DNA from: SKLM01 sp041687115
GTDB lineage: Bacteria; Chloroflexota; Anaerolineae; B4-G1
NCBI GenBank assembly: GCA_041687115.1
Contig: JAWLCP010000014.1
Coordinates: 1 to 43,375 of the forward strand
Reading direction: 5' to 3'
DNA length: 43,375 bases
The position numbers and the translations under genes are program-made. Shown here piece by piece: positions 30,722 through 40,104 of this stretch. The notes below the pieces were generated by a model, which saw only the letters and a list, made by a program, of their open reading frames with translations, did not search any database and was not told the origin of the DNA. Within the stretch, counting starts at the first letter, position 1. The number at the start of each line of letters is the position of its first letter.

Positions 30722-33123
30722 TTGATCTGCCCTCCCTGTTCCAGGATCCGGTCTACACGCCGAGCCAGCAGGCGGTGCGCCGGATCGGCAAGCTTCGGAT
30801 CGGTCTCAAAGAAGCGACGAGCAGCCTCCCGGGCTCGTTCGACGAGCCTCAGATCGGCGATTCTGGCCAGCTCCATGGCGAGGACGGCCTGCGCGAACCC
30901 AGACTGCTGCGTTCCGAGGAACTCCCCAGGGCCACGCATCTCCAGGTCTTTGCGGGCCAGGGCGAAGCCGTCATTGGTCTCCTCGACCGCTTTCAGACGC
31001 TGCTGAGCCTGCTCGGAGCTGGAATCGGAGATCAAGAGGCAGTAGGAAGCGTGCTCGCCGCGACCCACCCGACCACGGAACTGGTGAAGCTGTGCCAACC
31101 CGAAGCGCTCGGCGCCCTCAACAAGCATCACGCCGGCGTTGGGCACATCGATGCCGACCTCGATGACGGATGTGGCGACCAGGATATCAAGCTCTCCGCG
31201 CGCGAAACGAGCCATGGTGGATTCCTTCTCCTCGCCCGTCATGCGCCCATGGAGGAGGCCCAGCTCAAGGTGGGGGAAGATGGTCTGCTGGAGCCGCTCG
31301 TATTCCTCCACGGCAGCCTTGGCCTCAAGTTTGTCTGACTCCTCGACGAGCGGGCAGATGATAAAGGCCTGGCGTCCCTTTTCGATCTGGCTGCGGACGA
31401 AGGCATAGGCCCGCTCCCGCTCGGTGGGGAGGATGAGACGGGTGACGACGGGCTTGCGCCCGGGCGGCATCTGATCGATGACGGAGACATCAAGATGGCC
31501 CCACACGGTGAGCTGCAGAGAACGAGGGATGGGAGTGGCGGTCATGACCAGGAGGTGGGGATTGTATCCCTTCTGCCGGAGCGCCCCTCGCTGCCGCACC
31601 CCGAAACGGTGCTGTTCGTCAACAACGGCCAGGGCCAAGCGGTCAAACGTCACGCTCTCCTGGATCAGCGCATGGGTGCCGACGACGACACCGACGGTGC
31701 CGTTCTCCAGCCCAGCGTAGATCTGATCCCGATCCTCCCCGGTGACGCTCCCGGTGAGCAGCCGGACCTGGATATCGTCACCGAGGGTGTCGTCCAGCAG
31801 ACTCGTGACGGTCCGGTAATGCTGCTCCGCAAGGATCTCGGTAGGCGCCATCATGGCAGCCTGGGAGCCTGCGGACGCGGTGAGGGCCATGGCGGCGGCG
31901 GCCACCACGGTCTTGCCGGACCCCACGTCGCCCTGCAGAAGGCGCGTCATAGGCCGTTCCGACTGCAGATCCTCGACGATCTGCTCCAGGCTCCGCTGCT
32001 GCGCCTCGGTCAGCTCGTACGGGAGGCTGTGAACGAAGCTCTGAAGCACGTCCTCGCGGACGGGGATGGGCTGACCGGGCTCTGACCGCCATTCGTGCCG
32101 CTGCCTGAGGAGAGCGACCTGGAGCACGAAGAGTTCGTCGAAGGCAAGCCGCTGGCGGGCGCGCTTCAGCAGCTCCTGGCTGCTGGGGAAGTGGGCCTGG
32201 AGGATGGCGGTCTCCAGATCGAGGAGGCCCTCGGCGCGCACGACGGATCTGGGCAGGTAATCGGGCAGAAGCCTGGACCAGTAGGTGACTACGCGCTTCA
32301 TGAGGCGGCGCAGCGATCGGGCGGTGAGCCCCTCGGTCAGCGGATAGACGGGCACGATGCGGTTGGTGTGGAGCAGCTCCTCCCTGAGGGGCTCCCACTG
32401 GGGAGAGGTGAAACAGAGGTGCCCCAGGTACTCGTCGACCTCGCCGCTCACGACAATCTGCTGACCCTGCTTGATCTGATTGGCAAGGTAAGGTTGGTTA
32501 AACCAGGTAACCTCCACCGAGCCCGTGCCATCGGTAAGGATGGCCTTGAAGATGGATCTTCCCCCGCGCGTGTCACGGGTATACGCCTTCTTGACCCTGG
32601 CAATGATGGTCACCTCTTGACCGTACTTGAGGCGATTGATGGGGAGGAGCTGCGAGTAGTCGTCGTACCGACGAGGCAAGAAGTAGAGCAAATCGCGGAT
32701 GGTATGGACGCCGAGACGCTGCAATCGCTGGGATCGCTTGGGGCCAATGCCGCGGACAACCGTGATGGGCGACTCGAGATCGGGCGGTTGGCGAGGTGGA
32801 GGGCTGGGCTCGGAAGGTTTCACGGCTGGCTTCGGCGCCTGGTCCGGGGCGGGCTCGGCCCGAGCTGGCCCGCGGTTCAAGACGTCCCGGAGGGTGACCA
32901 GGGCCTCGCGGCGTGCAGCTGTGTCGGGCAGGGCGCTGTAGGTGCGCAGACGCCCTGCGATCTCGTCTATCCAATCTCCAGCCTTGGGACCGAAGGCGCG
33001 GCGCGCCTCCTGGGTCCACGTAGGGACGTACGACGCCAACCCGCCCACGACGGCCTGATCCCGGTATTTCTCCGCCTCAAGGTCGAGTATCTTGGTGAGT
33101 TTGGTGACCGGAGTTGTCATCAT
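30718..33123 (-). CDS. recG: ATP-dependent DNA helicase RecG
   Basis: 801 residues; regresses stalled replication forks. An N-terminal extension of about 120 residues with a Pro-rich linker ('KPSEPSPPPRQPPD') precedes the wedge/OB domain ('GIGPKRSQRLQRLGVHTIRD', 'FLPRRYDDYS'). The helicase core has Walker A 'GDVGSGKT', box II 'VVDEQHRFGVRQR' and 'FRGRVGRGEHASYCLL'. The extension is longer than in E. coli RecG and matches what I recall for Chloroflexota. ATG follows the DegV stop by six bases. Confidence 0.95.
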   Translation of the reverse strand: MMTTPVTKLTKILDLEAEKYRDQAVVGGLASYVPTWTQEARRAFGPKAGDWIDEIAGRLRTYSALPDTAARREALVTLRDVLNRGPARAEPAPDQAPKPAVKPSEPSPPPRQPPDLESPITVVRGIGPKRSQRLQRLGVHTIRDLLYFLPRRYDDYSQLLPINRLKYGQEVTIIARVKKAYTRDTRGGRSIFKAILTDGTGSVEVTWFNQPYLANQIKQGQQIVVSGEVDEYLGHLCFTSPQWEPLREELLHTNRIVPVYPLTEGLTARSLRRLMKRVVTYWSRLLPDYLPRSVVRAEGLLDLETAILQAHFPSSQELLKRARQRLAFDELFVLQVALLRQRHEWRSEPGQPIPVREDVLQSFVHSLPYELTEAQQRSLEQIVEDLQSERPMTRLLQGDVGSGKTVVAAAAMALTASAGSQAAMMAPTEILAEQHYRTVTSLLDDTLGDDIQVRLLTGSVTGEDRDQIYAGLENGTVGVVVGTHALIQESVTFDRLALAVVDEQHRFGVRQRGALRQKGYNPHLLVMTATPIPRSLQLTVWGHLDVSVIDQMPPGRKPVVTRLILPTERERAYAFVRSQIEKGRQAFIICPLVEESDKLEAKAAVEEYERLQQTIFPHLELGLLHGRMTGEEKESTMARFARGELDILVATSVIEVGIDVPNAGVMLVEGAERFGLAQLHQFRGRVGRGEHASYCLLISDSSSEQAQQRLKAVEETNDGFALARKDLEMRGPGEFLGTQQSGFAQAVLAMELARIADLRLVERAREAARRFFETDPKLADPAHRLLARRVDRILEQGGQIN

Positions 33124-33129
33124 CGGCGG

Positions 33130-34014
33130 TCAGTACCCCCCGTATCCCTCGTAGACGAGGATGCCGAGGGCATCGGGCCCGACGTGCGAGGCCAACAGAG
33201 GACCGTAGAGGATGATGGGAAACTCCCCGTCCTCCGCCGTCACCTCCACGTCCTCCCACAACATCTCCGTCTCCTCGGTAGCGTACGGCGTGCTCTGCAG
33301 AATCGCCATCTTCTCGATGTGCGGGAACTCGTTGGCGAAATCCGCCAGCTTGCCAATTGCCTCGTCGCGGCCGATCACTTTCTCCATCGGGATGATCCTG
33401 CCCCTCTCCACGGCGAGTGAAGGTTTGTTATCGAGCATGGTACCGAGGATGGCCTGGCTCGCGCTGATGAGGCCCGCGTGCTCCAGGTAGTCGAGGGTAT
33501 CGGTGGTAAGGGACAGGTAGATGTGCCGAATCATCCCGCGAATATGGCGCACGATCGCGCCGAGCGGCATGGACTCGTGAGCCAACCTGGCCGCCGCCTC
33601 CGCAAGAATTCCCAACCCGAGCGAGAAGGTCTCCGAATCGACGACCGTGATATCGTAGCGCCCCAGGAAACTCTGGCTGGCTCGCTCTGCCTCCCGTCCG
33701 ACGAGGCTGAGGGCGGCCGAGGAGTGGAGCGAGAGGATCTGATCCGTGCGCCGCGTGACCCGACGGTAGACCCGGCGAAACTCCTGTGCCGTGGGACCGA
33801 CGATCTGAGGATGAATACGCTCGCTCGCCATCCGAAGGAGCAGCTCCTCGTGATCGAGGTCTGTCCGATCCGTGAAGTCTTGGCCCTCGATTCGGACGGT
33901 CAGAGGCACGATAGTGATATCGAGCCGGGCGGCGATTTCTTCGTCGGAAACCCCCTCGCTCACGGCGGTCGGCAGCCGCAGAGCGCTATCAGTGACGACG
34001 TGAACCTTGGACAC
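33130..34014 (-). CDS. DegV family fatty acid-binding protein (FakB-like)
   Basis: 294 residues. 'VHVVTDSALRLP' at the start, 'LSLHSSAALSLVGREAE' and the C-terminal 'GPLLASHVGPDALGILVYEG' are DegV features. DegV/FakB proteins bind a fatty acid and present it to the FakA kinase. The neighbouring YloV/FakA gene gives the matching partner. GTG start with GGAGGT three bases upstream; 147 bases separate it from the YloV gene. Confidence 0.9.
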   Translation of the reverse strand: MSKVHVVTDSALRLPTAVSEGVSDEEIAARLDITIVPLTVRIEGQDFTDRTDLDHEELLLRMASERIHPQIVGPTAQEFRRVYRRVTRRTDQILSLHSSAALSLVGREAERASQSFLGRYDITVVDSETFSLGLGILAEAAARLAHESMPLGAIVRHIRGMIRHIYLSLTTDTLDYLEHAGLISASQAILGTMLDNKPSLAVERGRIIPMEKVIGRDEAIGKLADFANEFPHIEKMAILQSTPYATEETEMLWEDVEVTAEDGEFPIILYGPLLASHVGPDALGILVYEGYGGY

Positions 34015-34161
34015 GGGACCTCCAGACTGACAAGTCGGCCGCGAGGCACTCGGAAAAGGATTCCGAACCCAGGACCGCGTTCAAGAACAAGCTTCGGCTT
34101 CCTGACCCCACCCTCTACTGCCCCCGGCAACGGAGACAGGGACTGGGGCCTGAACGTTTCC

Positions 34162-35838
34162 CTATTCTACCGAAACGATGTAAAGATAGTGAGGCTGCCC
34201 CCCCGGGATCACCTCGACATCCTGCTCGGGCCATTCCTCACTTAGAACATCAGCCAGTGCATCTGCCTCTTCCTCGCTGACGTCCTCCCCGTAGTAGAGG
34301 GTGATGATCTCCCGGTCACCGGAGTTCATCTCGCCGAGCAGCCTGCGAGCAACTTCTTCAACGGTCTGACCGCTCACTCTGAGCTCCCCGTTGTGGAGAC
34401 CAATGATCTCGCCGTCGGCGACCTCGACTCCGTTGACAGTGGCCGATCGCGTTGCGAAGGTGATCTCCCCCGTCTCGACATCCTCCATGGCCCGTTCCAT
34501 CGCCTCGACGTTGGAGTCCAGATCGGCCTGGTAGTTGAGAGCCAGCAAGGCCGCGACGCCCTGGGGCACGAAACGGGTGGGGACAACAACAACCTCCTTG
34601 TCGCTCAGCTCACGGCTCTGCTCGGCAGCCATGATCACGTTGCTGTTGTTGGGGAGCACGACCACCTCATCATTCGGCAGGTCCTCAATGGCCTCGAGCA
34701 GGTCCTTGGTGCTGGGGTTCATGGTCTGACCGCCGGGCACGACAGCGCCGACGCCCAGACTCTGGAAGACGCGAGCCAAGCCATCGCCAGGAACGACGGC
34801 GACGACGCCGACGTTGCCCAGGGCCTGCGAGGGGGCAGTGGACGGAGCCGCGGCGGAGACCCGCTGGTGGTCGACGACGAAGTCCTGATATTGGGCCTGC
34901 ATGTCCTCCACAACTACGTCGCGGAGAGACCCAAGGCTGGCGCCGTAGCTGATCGGAACGCCGGGATCAGACACGTGGACGTGGACCTTGACTGTGGTTG
35001 GATCCCCGACGGCGAGGGGGCAGTCGCCCATCTCCGCAATGCGCTCCCGTATGGTATCTACGTCGAGGTCATCTCCGACCATCAGAAACTGCACATCATA
35101 TTCGTAGCCCATCTCCACCCCGGCCAACCCCTCGGACAGACGCTCGGCCGACTCAATCAGTCGCACATCGTCCCCAACGGCTTCATCTCGCACGTAGCGC
35201 AGCATTCCCTCCAAGATAATATAGAGCCCCTGACCTCCGGCGTCGACGACGCCGGCTTCCTCCAGCACGGGCAGGAGCGAAGGTGTAAGCACAACCGCCT
35301 CGTGGGCGGCAAACACCATCCGCTCCAGGAGGGCTACGAGGTTATCGGTCGTCCCGGCAGCACGACTCGCCGCATCCGCCACAGCCTTGGCCACGGTGAG
35401 AATAGTCCCCTCGACAGGCCTGACGACCCCCTTGTAGGCGGTGGTCGCCCCCTCACGGCACGCACCGGCAAGATCATCGGCCTGTATTACGTCCTTTTCG
35501 TCGAGACCGCGGGCGAAGCCACGCCAGATCTGGGAGAGGATGACGCCCGAGTTGCCCCGAGCGCCCATGAGCGCCCCGTGAGCCATCTGGTGGGCGACGC
35601 GGCCCACGTTGCGCTCCGAGGAGTCCTCGATCTCGGCCCAGGCCGAGCGCATGGTGAGCACCATATTGGTTCCGGTGTCACCGTCCGGCACGGGGTACAC
35701 GTTGAGTGCATTTATGGCAGCCTGATGGCGCTGGAGCCATGCCAAGGACGCCCTGACAAGGCGTCTGAATCCCTGGCCGTCCACGACATAGCGCGCACCT
35801 TCACGGACTGCCTCTGCTGTCTTATCCTCTGCGGTCAA
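34162..35838 (-). CDS. DAK2/YloV family kinase, fatty acid kinase FakA-like
   Basis: 558 residues. N-terminal Dha kinase L-like domain: 'INALNVYPVPDGDTGTNM' (Mg-ATP-binding Asp residues) and 'GARGNSGVILSQIWRG'. A middle domain ('VKVHVHVSDPG', 'LPNNSNVIMAAEQS') and the C-terminal YloV domain follow. With FakB it phosphorylates fatty acids for phospholipid synthesis. TTG start with an AGGGAGAGAGG tract upstream. Asp23-YloV adjacency is the same as yloU-yloV of Bacillus. Confidence 0.92.
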   Translation of the reverse strand: MTAEDKTAEAVREGARYVVDGQGFRRLVRASLAWLQRHQAAINALNVYPVPDGDTGTNMVLTMRSAWAEIEDSSERNVGRVAHQMAHGALMGARGNSGVILSQIWRGFARGLDEKDVIQADDLAGACREGATTAYKGVVRPVEGTILTVAKAVADAASRAAGTTDNLVALLERMVFAAHEAVVLTPSLLPVLEEAGVVDAGGQGLYIILEGMLRYVRDEAVGDDVRLIESAERLSEGLAGVEMGYEYDVQFLMVGDDLDVDTIRERIAEMGDCPLAVGDPTTVKVHVHVSDPGVPISYGASLGSLRDVVVEDMQAQYQDFVVDHQRVSAAAPSTAPSQALGNVGVVAVVPGDGLARVFQSLGVGAVVPGGQTMNPSTKDLLEAIEDLPNDEVVVLPNNSNVIMAAEQSRELSDKEVVVVPTRFVPQGVAALLALNYQADLDSNVEAMERAMEDVETGEITFATRSATVNGVEVADGEIIGLHNGELRVSGQTVEEVARRLLGEMNSGDREIITLYYGEDVSEEEADALADVLSEEWPEQDVEVIPGGQPHYLYIVSVE

Positions 35839-35888
35839 GCCTCTCTCCCTCGGAATGATAGCGTCTCAGTGAATCGGCGCGACAAGAA

Positions 35889-36242
35889 TCAGTCCACGTT
35901 GCTGACCCGCAAGGCGTCGACGTGGACGTTGACCTCGGCCACCGGAACGCCAAGGGCTCGTTCTACGCTGAACTTGACGACGTTCATGACACTGCGGGCG
36001 ACGGCAGCGATGCGCGTGCCATACTCGATGATCACGTAGACATCGATCACGATCCGCCCATCCTCGACGCGCACGTCGACCCCACGCTTTCGTTCCGTGG
36101 AAAAAGCCGTGGCAATCCCTGTCGCCAGATCCTTCGACGACGTTCCGACGACGCCATAGCAGGAGAGGACAGCGTCATTCACGACGCTCGCGATGGCAGT
36201 CGGCGATACATCGATGTTGCCACGATACTCGTCTTGCGGCAT
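35889..36242 (-). CDS. Asp23/Gls24 family protein, YloU-like
   Basis: 117 residues: 'IDVSPTAIASVVNDAVLSCY', 'GVDVRVEDGRIVIDVYVIIE' and 'VPVAEVNVHVDALRV'. It is the first gene of the minus-strand block, divergent from rpmB exactly as yloU is in Bacillus. AAGGAGGGAG precedes the ATG closely. Function is unknown; in Bacillus-type bacteria Asp23 proteins are tied to membrane or cell-wall stress. Confidence 0.88.
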   Translation of the reverse strand: MPQDEYRGNIDVSPTAIASVVNDAVLSCYGVVGTSSKDLATGIATAFSTERKRGVDVRVEDGRIVIDVYVIIEYGTRIAAVARSVMNVVKFSVERALGVPVAEVNVHVDALRVSNVD

Positions 36243-36304
36243 GCTCCCTCCTTGCGATCAGCTGAATAAAAGGCGCTCAAAGCAGCGGCACCCAGCCTCG
36301 CTCC

Positions 36305-36333
36305 TTGCACGAAACAACCGCTCGGCGTATAAT
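36305..36333 (+). promoter_or_regulatory. Sigma70-type promoter of rpmB
   Basis: TTGCAC (36305-36310), 17-base spacer, TATAAT (36328-36333). The predicted leader of about 135 bases contains GGCTTGG/CCAAGC, a stem of about six pairs (36343-36376), possibly used for autoregulation by L28. It points away from the Asp23 gene. Confidence 0.8.
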
Positions 36334-36475
36334 AATGCGTCGGCTTGGCGGTGCCGGTTCCCCGTCCAAGCGCGGACGACGGGCCCTGACGTGGGAGTCG
36401 GGCGCCGAACGGCCACAGAGGAAAGGCATCCTACTTTGAACAGCATCAGGTCATTATGTGGAGGTCAAGAAGCCA

Positions 36476-36658
36476 ATGGCGAAATGTGAAATCTGCGGAA
36501 AAGGCACGCGATTCGGGCACAACGTGCCTCGCTCCAAGAAGACGACGAAACGTCAGTTCCGACCCAACGTTCAACGGAAGCGAGTCATGATTGACGGCGA
36601 GATGCGCCGCATCCATATCTGCACCCGGTGCCTGCGGACGCTGGACAAGGGCCAGTAG
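36476..36658 (+). CDS. rpmB: 50S ribosomal protein L28
   Basis: 60 residues, zinc-ribbon type with Cys4, Cys7, Cys49 and Cys52 ('CEICGKGTRFGHNVPRSKK', 'ICTRCLRTLDKG'). The ATG at 36476 is right because MAKCEICGK is the usual start; an in-frame ATG at 36458 overlaps the GGAGG ribosome binding site. It is divergent from the Asp23-YloV block, as in Bacillus. Confidence 0.95.
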   Translation: MAKCEICGKGTRFGHNVPRSKKTTKRQFRPNVQRKRVMIDGEMRRIHICTRCLRTLDKGQ

Positions 36659-36660
36659 CC

Positions 36661-36836
36661 CGGGCTGGAGCCGGGGCAATGGCCCAGGATATCGCATCTG
36701 GGCCACGGCGTCCAGGCAGTGGAGCCGGGTGGGTATAGAGTGCCACGAATCACCCGCCAGGCACGCGGGGATTGCTCGTAGATGTCCTCGATGTGTCGTC
36801 AGAGTCGAACAGAACAGCTTCGCGATCCCTGGTCTC
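36661..36836 (+). other. Structured transcript between rpmB and a terminator
   Basis: After the rpmB stop come hairpins GGCCCAG-x10-CTGGGCC (36681-36704) and CGGGTG-x19-CACCCG (36726-36756), then an intrinsic terminator at 36837. This 180-base tail is long for a plain 3' end and may be a small RNA processed from or started within the rpmB message. No match to tmRNA, RNase P, SRP or 6S RNA was seen. Confidence 0.35.
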
Positions 36837-36860
36837 AGCCCCCGAAGGGGGTTTTTGTTT
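36837..36860 (+). terminator. Intrinsic terminator after rpmB
   Basis: CCCCC-GAA-GGGGG followed by TTTTTGTTT: a short, strong GC stem with a U-run. It should end plus-strand transcription from the rpmB promoter before the lon promoter. Confidence 0.85.
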
Positions 36861-36985
36861 CGCCCCTTGCGCCGTCCGGACCAGTGCCCCGGTCCAAACC
36901 GGCGATAGGAGCGCGTGTTTGAGCCTGAGGGGTATGATACATCGGAATGGGCAGAAAATCAAGGGGAAACACGTCAGGTAGGCGG

Positions 36986-37014
36986 TTGAAGGGGCACAAC
37001 AACTGTGGTAAAAT
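36986..37014 (+). promoter_or_regulatory. Sigma70-type promoter of lon
   Basis: TTGAAG (36986-36991), 17-base spacer, TAAAAT (37009-37014). Transcription would start near 37021 and leave a leader of about 175 bases, which has a GACCGA-x6-TCGGTC hairpin near 37122-37139. No CIRCE-type heat-shock inverted repeat was seen. Confidence 0.7.
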
Positions 37015-37196
37015 GATGCGCGGGCTGCAGATCCCCGCCCGTGGCCCGGATCGGACGATCGCGGGCGAGCAAGGTTTATTGTGTAGCCGGGGCCGAGCAA
37101 CACTGGATCACCCAAGACCGAACCGTATCGGTCGCTCCTGGTCGAAATCGATCCTGGTAAGTCGAAGAGAGAGTTCAAGGGATAGTTGAGAAACGA

Positions 37197-39692
37197 ATGT
37201 CGGATTCGAGAAAGACCGCGAACGACTGGCTGAGCCCACTGATCAATCCAAGGGTGATGAACGAAATCAGCGCCTCTCTGCGAGAGAGAGGAGACGATGG
37301 CTACCGTCTTGAGGTGCCTTCGGTGATCCCGATCTTGCCGCTGCGAGGTCTCGTCATCTATCCCCTGACAGCCGTACCGATCCGCGTGGGGCAACCGCGC
37401 TCGGTGCGACTCATCGACGATGCAGTAAACGAGAACAGCATCATCGGCCTGGTGGCAGGTCGAGATCCAGAGATTGAGACTCCAGGTCCGGACGAGGTCT
37501 TCCGCGTCGGGACGGCAGCGGCGGTCCATCGGCTGGCGAAGGCTCCTGACGGGACCCTGACGCTGATCGTGCAGGGACTGGTGCGCATCCGCATCGAGGA
37601 ATTCGTGCAGGAGTCGCCCTACTTCCTGGCGCGCGTGGAGACGATACCGGAGACAACCGAGCCGACGCTAGAGACGGAAGCGCTGCGCCGAAACATGCTT
37701 GAGCACTTTGTCCGCTTGATCGAGCTATCGCCCACGATTCCGGACGAGATGGGCGAGATGCTGTCGAGTATAGAGGATCCGCTCCAGATCACGTACGCGA
37801 TCGCCAATCATATAGACAACGAGATTGAGGAGGCCCAAGAGATCCTGGAGATGGACCACCTCGGCGACAAGATGCATCGATTGCTGAACATCATGGCGCA
37901 AGAGGTGGAGGTCCTCGAGCTGGGCAGGAAGATCAAGAGCGAGGCCCAGTCTGAGATGCACGAGAGGCAGCGGGAGTACTTCCTCCGCGAACAGAAGAAG
38001 ATCATTCAGCGGGAGCTGGGTGAGGCCGACGAGCAGATGGAAGCGGAGGAGTTGCGAAAGAAGGTCGAAGAGCTGAACATGCCGGAGGAGGCAGAGCAAG
38101 AGGCGAAGCGCGAGTTAGATCGCCTGAGCAAAGTGCCGTCTGCCTCCCCGGAGTACAGCGTCATCCGTACCTACCTGGATTGGCTGACAAACCTCCCGTG
38201 GGACGTCGAAACGGAAGACAACCTGGACATCCCTCACGCACGGCAGGTGCTGGACGAGGACCATTACGATCTCGAGGACATCAAGGAGCGCATCCTCGAG
38301 TTCCTGGCGGTGCGCAAGCTGCGAGAGGAACGAAAAGAGAGGCTTGAGGAACGCGGGCCAGGGGATTACATTCGACGGGAGCGGGAGGGAGTGATCCTCT
38401 GCTTCGTGGGGCCGCCAGGCACCGGGAAGACCAGCCTCGGGCAATCGATCGCTCGTGCGCTGGGGCGGAAGTTCATCCGTCAGTCTCTAGGCGGGGTGCG
38501 CGACGAGGCGGAGATTCGAGGGCATCGTCGCACATACATCGGCGCACTGCCCGGCCGTATCATCCAGGCGCTGCGGCGGGTTGGATCGAGGAACCCGGTC
38601 TTCATGATCGACGAGGTGGACAAGCTGGGGAAAGACTTCCGAGGAGATCCAGCCTCCGCCCTGCTCGAGGTGCTGGATCCAGAGCAGAACGCAGAGTTCA
38701 GAGACCACTACCTGGACGTGCCGTTCGATCTCTCGCGGGTGATGTTCATCACCACAGCGAACCTGCTGGAGCCGATCCCGGCGCCGCTCCGCGACCGGAT
38801 GGAGATTCTGAAGCTCTCGGGTTACACGGAGACGGAGAAGGTTCGCATCGCCCAAGGGTACCTGATCCCGCGCCAGCTGCGCGAGAATGGGCTATGGGCC
38901 GAGGAACTGAGTTTCACAGAGGAGGCGCTGCGCAAGATCATCCAGGATTACACCCGCGAGGCGGGTGTGCGCAACCTGGAGCGGGAGATTGGGAAGATCT
39001 GCCGTAAGGTGGTGACCCGTATCGCCGAGGGAGACGAGGAACCGGTGGAAGTGACGGTGGAGAACCTGTCGGAGTTCCTGGGCCGACGGCGGTACTTCCC
39101 GGACACAGCGCTGCGGACCCAGATTCCGGGGGTGGCAACAGGATTGGGCGTGACCGTGGCGGGGGGGGACCTGCTCTTCTGTGAGGCGACGAAGATGGCG
39201 GGCGACAAGGGATTCACGGTGACCGGGCAACTCGGGGATGTGATGAGAGAGTCCGCCCAGGCCGCTCTGAGTTACGTGCGCTCGAAAGCGGGCGATCTGG
39301 GTATTCCGGAGGGAATCTTCGGCGAGGTTGACATCCACGTCCACGTGCCAAAGGGATCCGTGCCGAAGGATGGCCCCTCAGCGGGCGTGGCAATCGCCAC
39401 CGCCCTGGCATCCCTGTTGACCGGGCGCACAGTGCGCGGAGACGTGGGGATGACAGGCGAGATCACGCTTCGTGGTCAGGTGCTTCCCGTAGGCGGGGTC
39501 AAGATGAAGGTGCTCACGGCTCACCGGGCCGGTCTCGGCACGGTGATCCTGCCGAGGCAGAATGAGAAGGACCTGGAAGACGTCCCCGAAGAGGTGCTTG
39601 AGGAACTGCGAATCGTCCCGGTTGAGCGGATCGACGAGGTCTTCGAGGTTGCCCTCGAGCCGGAGGAAGAGACGCAGGAAGAATCGAGCTAA
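37197..39692 (+). CDS. lon: ATP-dependent protease Lon
   Basis: 831 residues; degrades damaged and regulatory proteins in the cytoplasm. N-terminal LON domain ('IPILPLRGLVIYPLTAVPIR'), coiled-coil middle ('REYFLREQKKIIQRELGE'), AAA+ domain with Walker A GPPGTGKT and 'VFMIDEVDKLG', and a protease domain with Ser728 in KDGPSAG and Lys771 in GGVKMK, 43 apart as in E. coli Lon. A charged insert ('REERKERLEERGPGDYIRRE') sits just before the ATPase. The ribosome binding site is weak. The response regulator gene follows after 11 bases. Confidence 0.97.
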   Translation: MSDSRKTANDWLSPLINPRVMNEISASLRERGDDGYRLEVPSVIPILPLRGLVIYPLTAVPIRVGQPRSVRLIDDAVNENSIIGLVAGRDPEIETPGPDEVFRVGTAAAVHRLAKAPDGTLTLIVQGLVRIRIEEFVQESPYFLARVETIPETTEPTLETEALRRNMLEHFVRLIELSPTIPDEMGEMLSSIEDPLQITYAIANHIDNEIEEAQEILEMDHLGDKMHRLLNIMAQEVEVLELGRKIKSEAQSEMHERQREYFLREQKKIIQRELGEADEQMEAEELRKKVEELNMPEEAEQEAKRELDRLSKVPSASPEYSVIRTYLDWLTNLPWDVETEDNLDIPHARQVLDEDHYDLEDIKERILEFLAVRKLREERKERLEERGPGDYIRREREGVILCFVGPPGTGKTSLGQSIARALGRKFIRQSLGGVRDEAEIRGHRRTYIGALPGRIIQALRRVGSRNPVFMIDEVDKLGKDFRGDPASALLEVLDPEQNAEFRDHYLDVPFDLSRVMFITTANLLEPIPAPLRDRMEILKLSGYTETEKVRIAQGYLIPRQLRENGLWAEELSFTEEALRKIIQDYTREAGVRNLEREIGKICRKVVTRIAEGDEEPVEVTVENLSEFLGRRRYFPDTALRTQIPGVATGLGVTVAGGDLLFCEATKMAGDKGFTVTGQLGDVMRESAQAALSYVRSKAGDLGIPEGIFGEVDIHVHVPKGSVPKDGPSAGVAIATALASLLTGRTVRGDVGMTGEITLRGQVLPVGGVKMKVLTAHRAGLGTVILPRQNEKDLEDVPEEVLEELRIVPVERIDEVFEVALEPEEETQEESS

Positions 39693-39703
39693 CGGTGCCG
39701 GCG

Positions 39704-40066
39704 ATGAGCACGATCGTCGTCGTCGATGATGACAAGGTGTTCCGAGAATTGCTGGTGACGGTGCTGGAGCTCGAGGGGCACAGGGCCATCGGAGTGACCG
39801 ACCCGACAGGAGTGACGGACACGGCACGTCGCGAGGAGCCCGCCCTCGTTCTGATGGACATCCACATCGGAAATCAGGACACGCTGGGCGTGCTCCGGGA
39901 GTTGAAAAGTGACGAGGCCCTGAGGGGCGTGCCGGTGATTATGACGTCGGGAATGGACCAACGCCACGAGTGCCTCCAGGCTGGCGCCGATGCGTTCGTG
40001 CTCAAGCCCTTCCGTCCATCGGAGATGTTGACCATCATCAAGGAGTTGACGGAGCCGGCTGACTAA
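39704..40066 (+). CDS. Stand-alone response regulator receiver (CheY-like)
   Basis: 120 residues, one receiver domain: acidic pair DDD near residue 8-10, phospho-acceptor Asp52 in 'LVLMDIHIG', Thr81 in 'IMTSGMD' and Lys101 in 'LKPF'. No output domain, so it must act by protein contact. I favour the ATG at 39704; a GTG at 39695 would add three residues. It lies directly after lon on the same strand, so it is probably cotranscribed. No kinase gene is nearby. Confidence 0.88.
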   Translation: MSTIVVVDDDKVFRELLVTVLELEGHRAIGVTDPTGVTDTARREEPALVLMDIHIGNQDTLGVLRELKSDEALRGVPVIMTSGMDQRHECLQAGADAFVLKPFRPSEMLTIIKELTEPAD

Positions 40067-40104
40067 GCACGACGACGGGTCGGCCGGGCGGTGTCTCCCC
40101 GAAG

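Noticed and set aside
36661..36860. tmRNA, RNase P RNA, SRP RNA or 6S RNA
   Set aside because: None of the diagnostic conserved strings of these RNAs could be found; only generic stems and a terminator are present.
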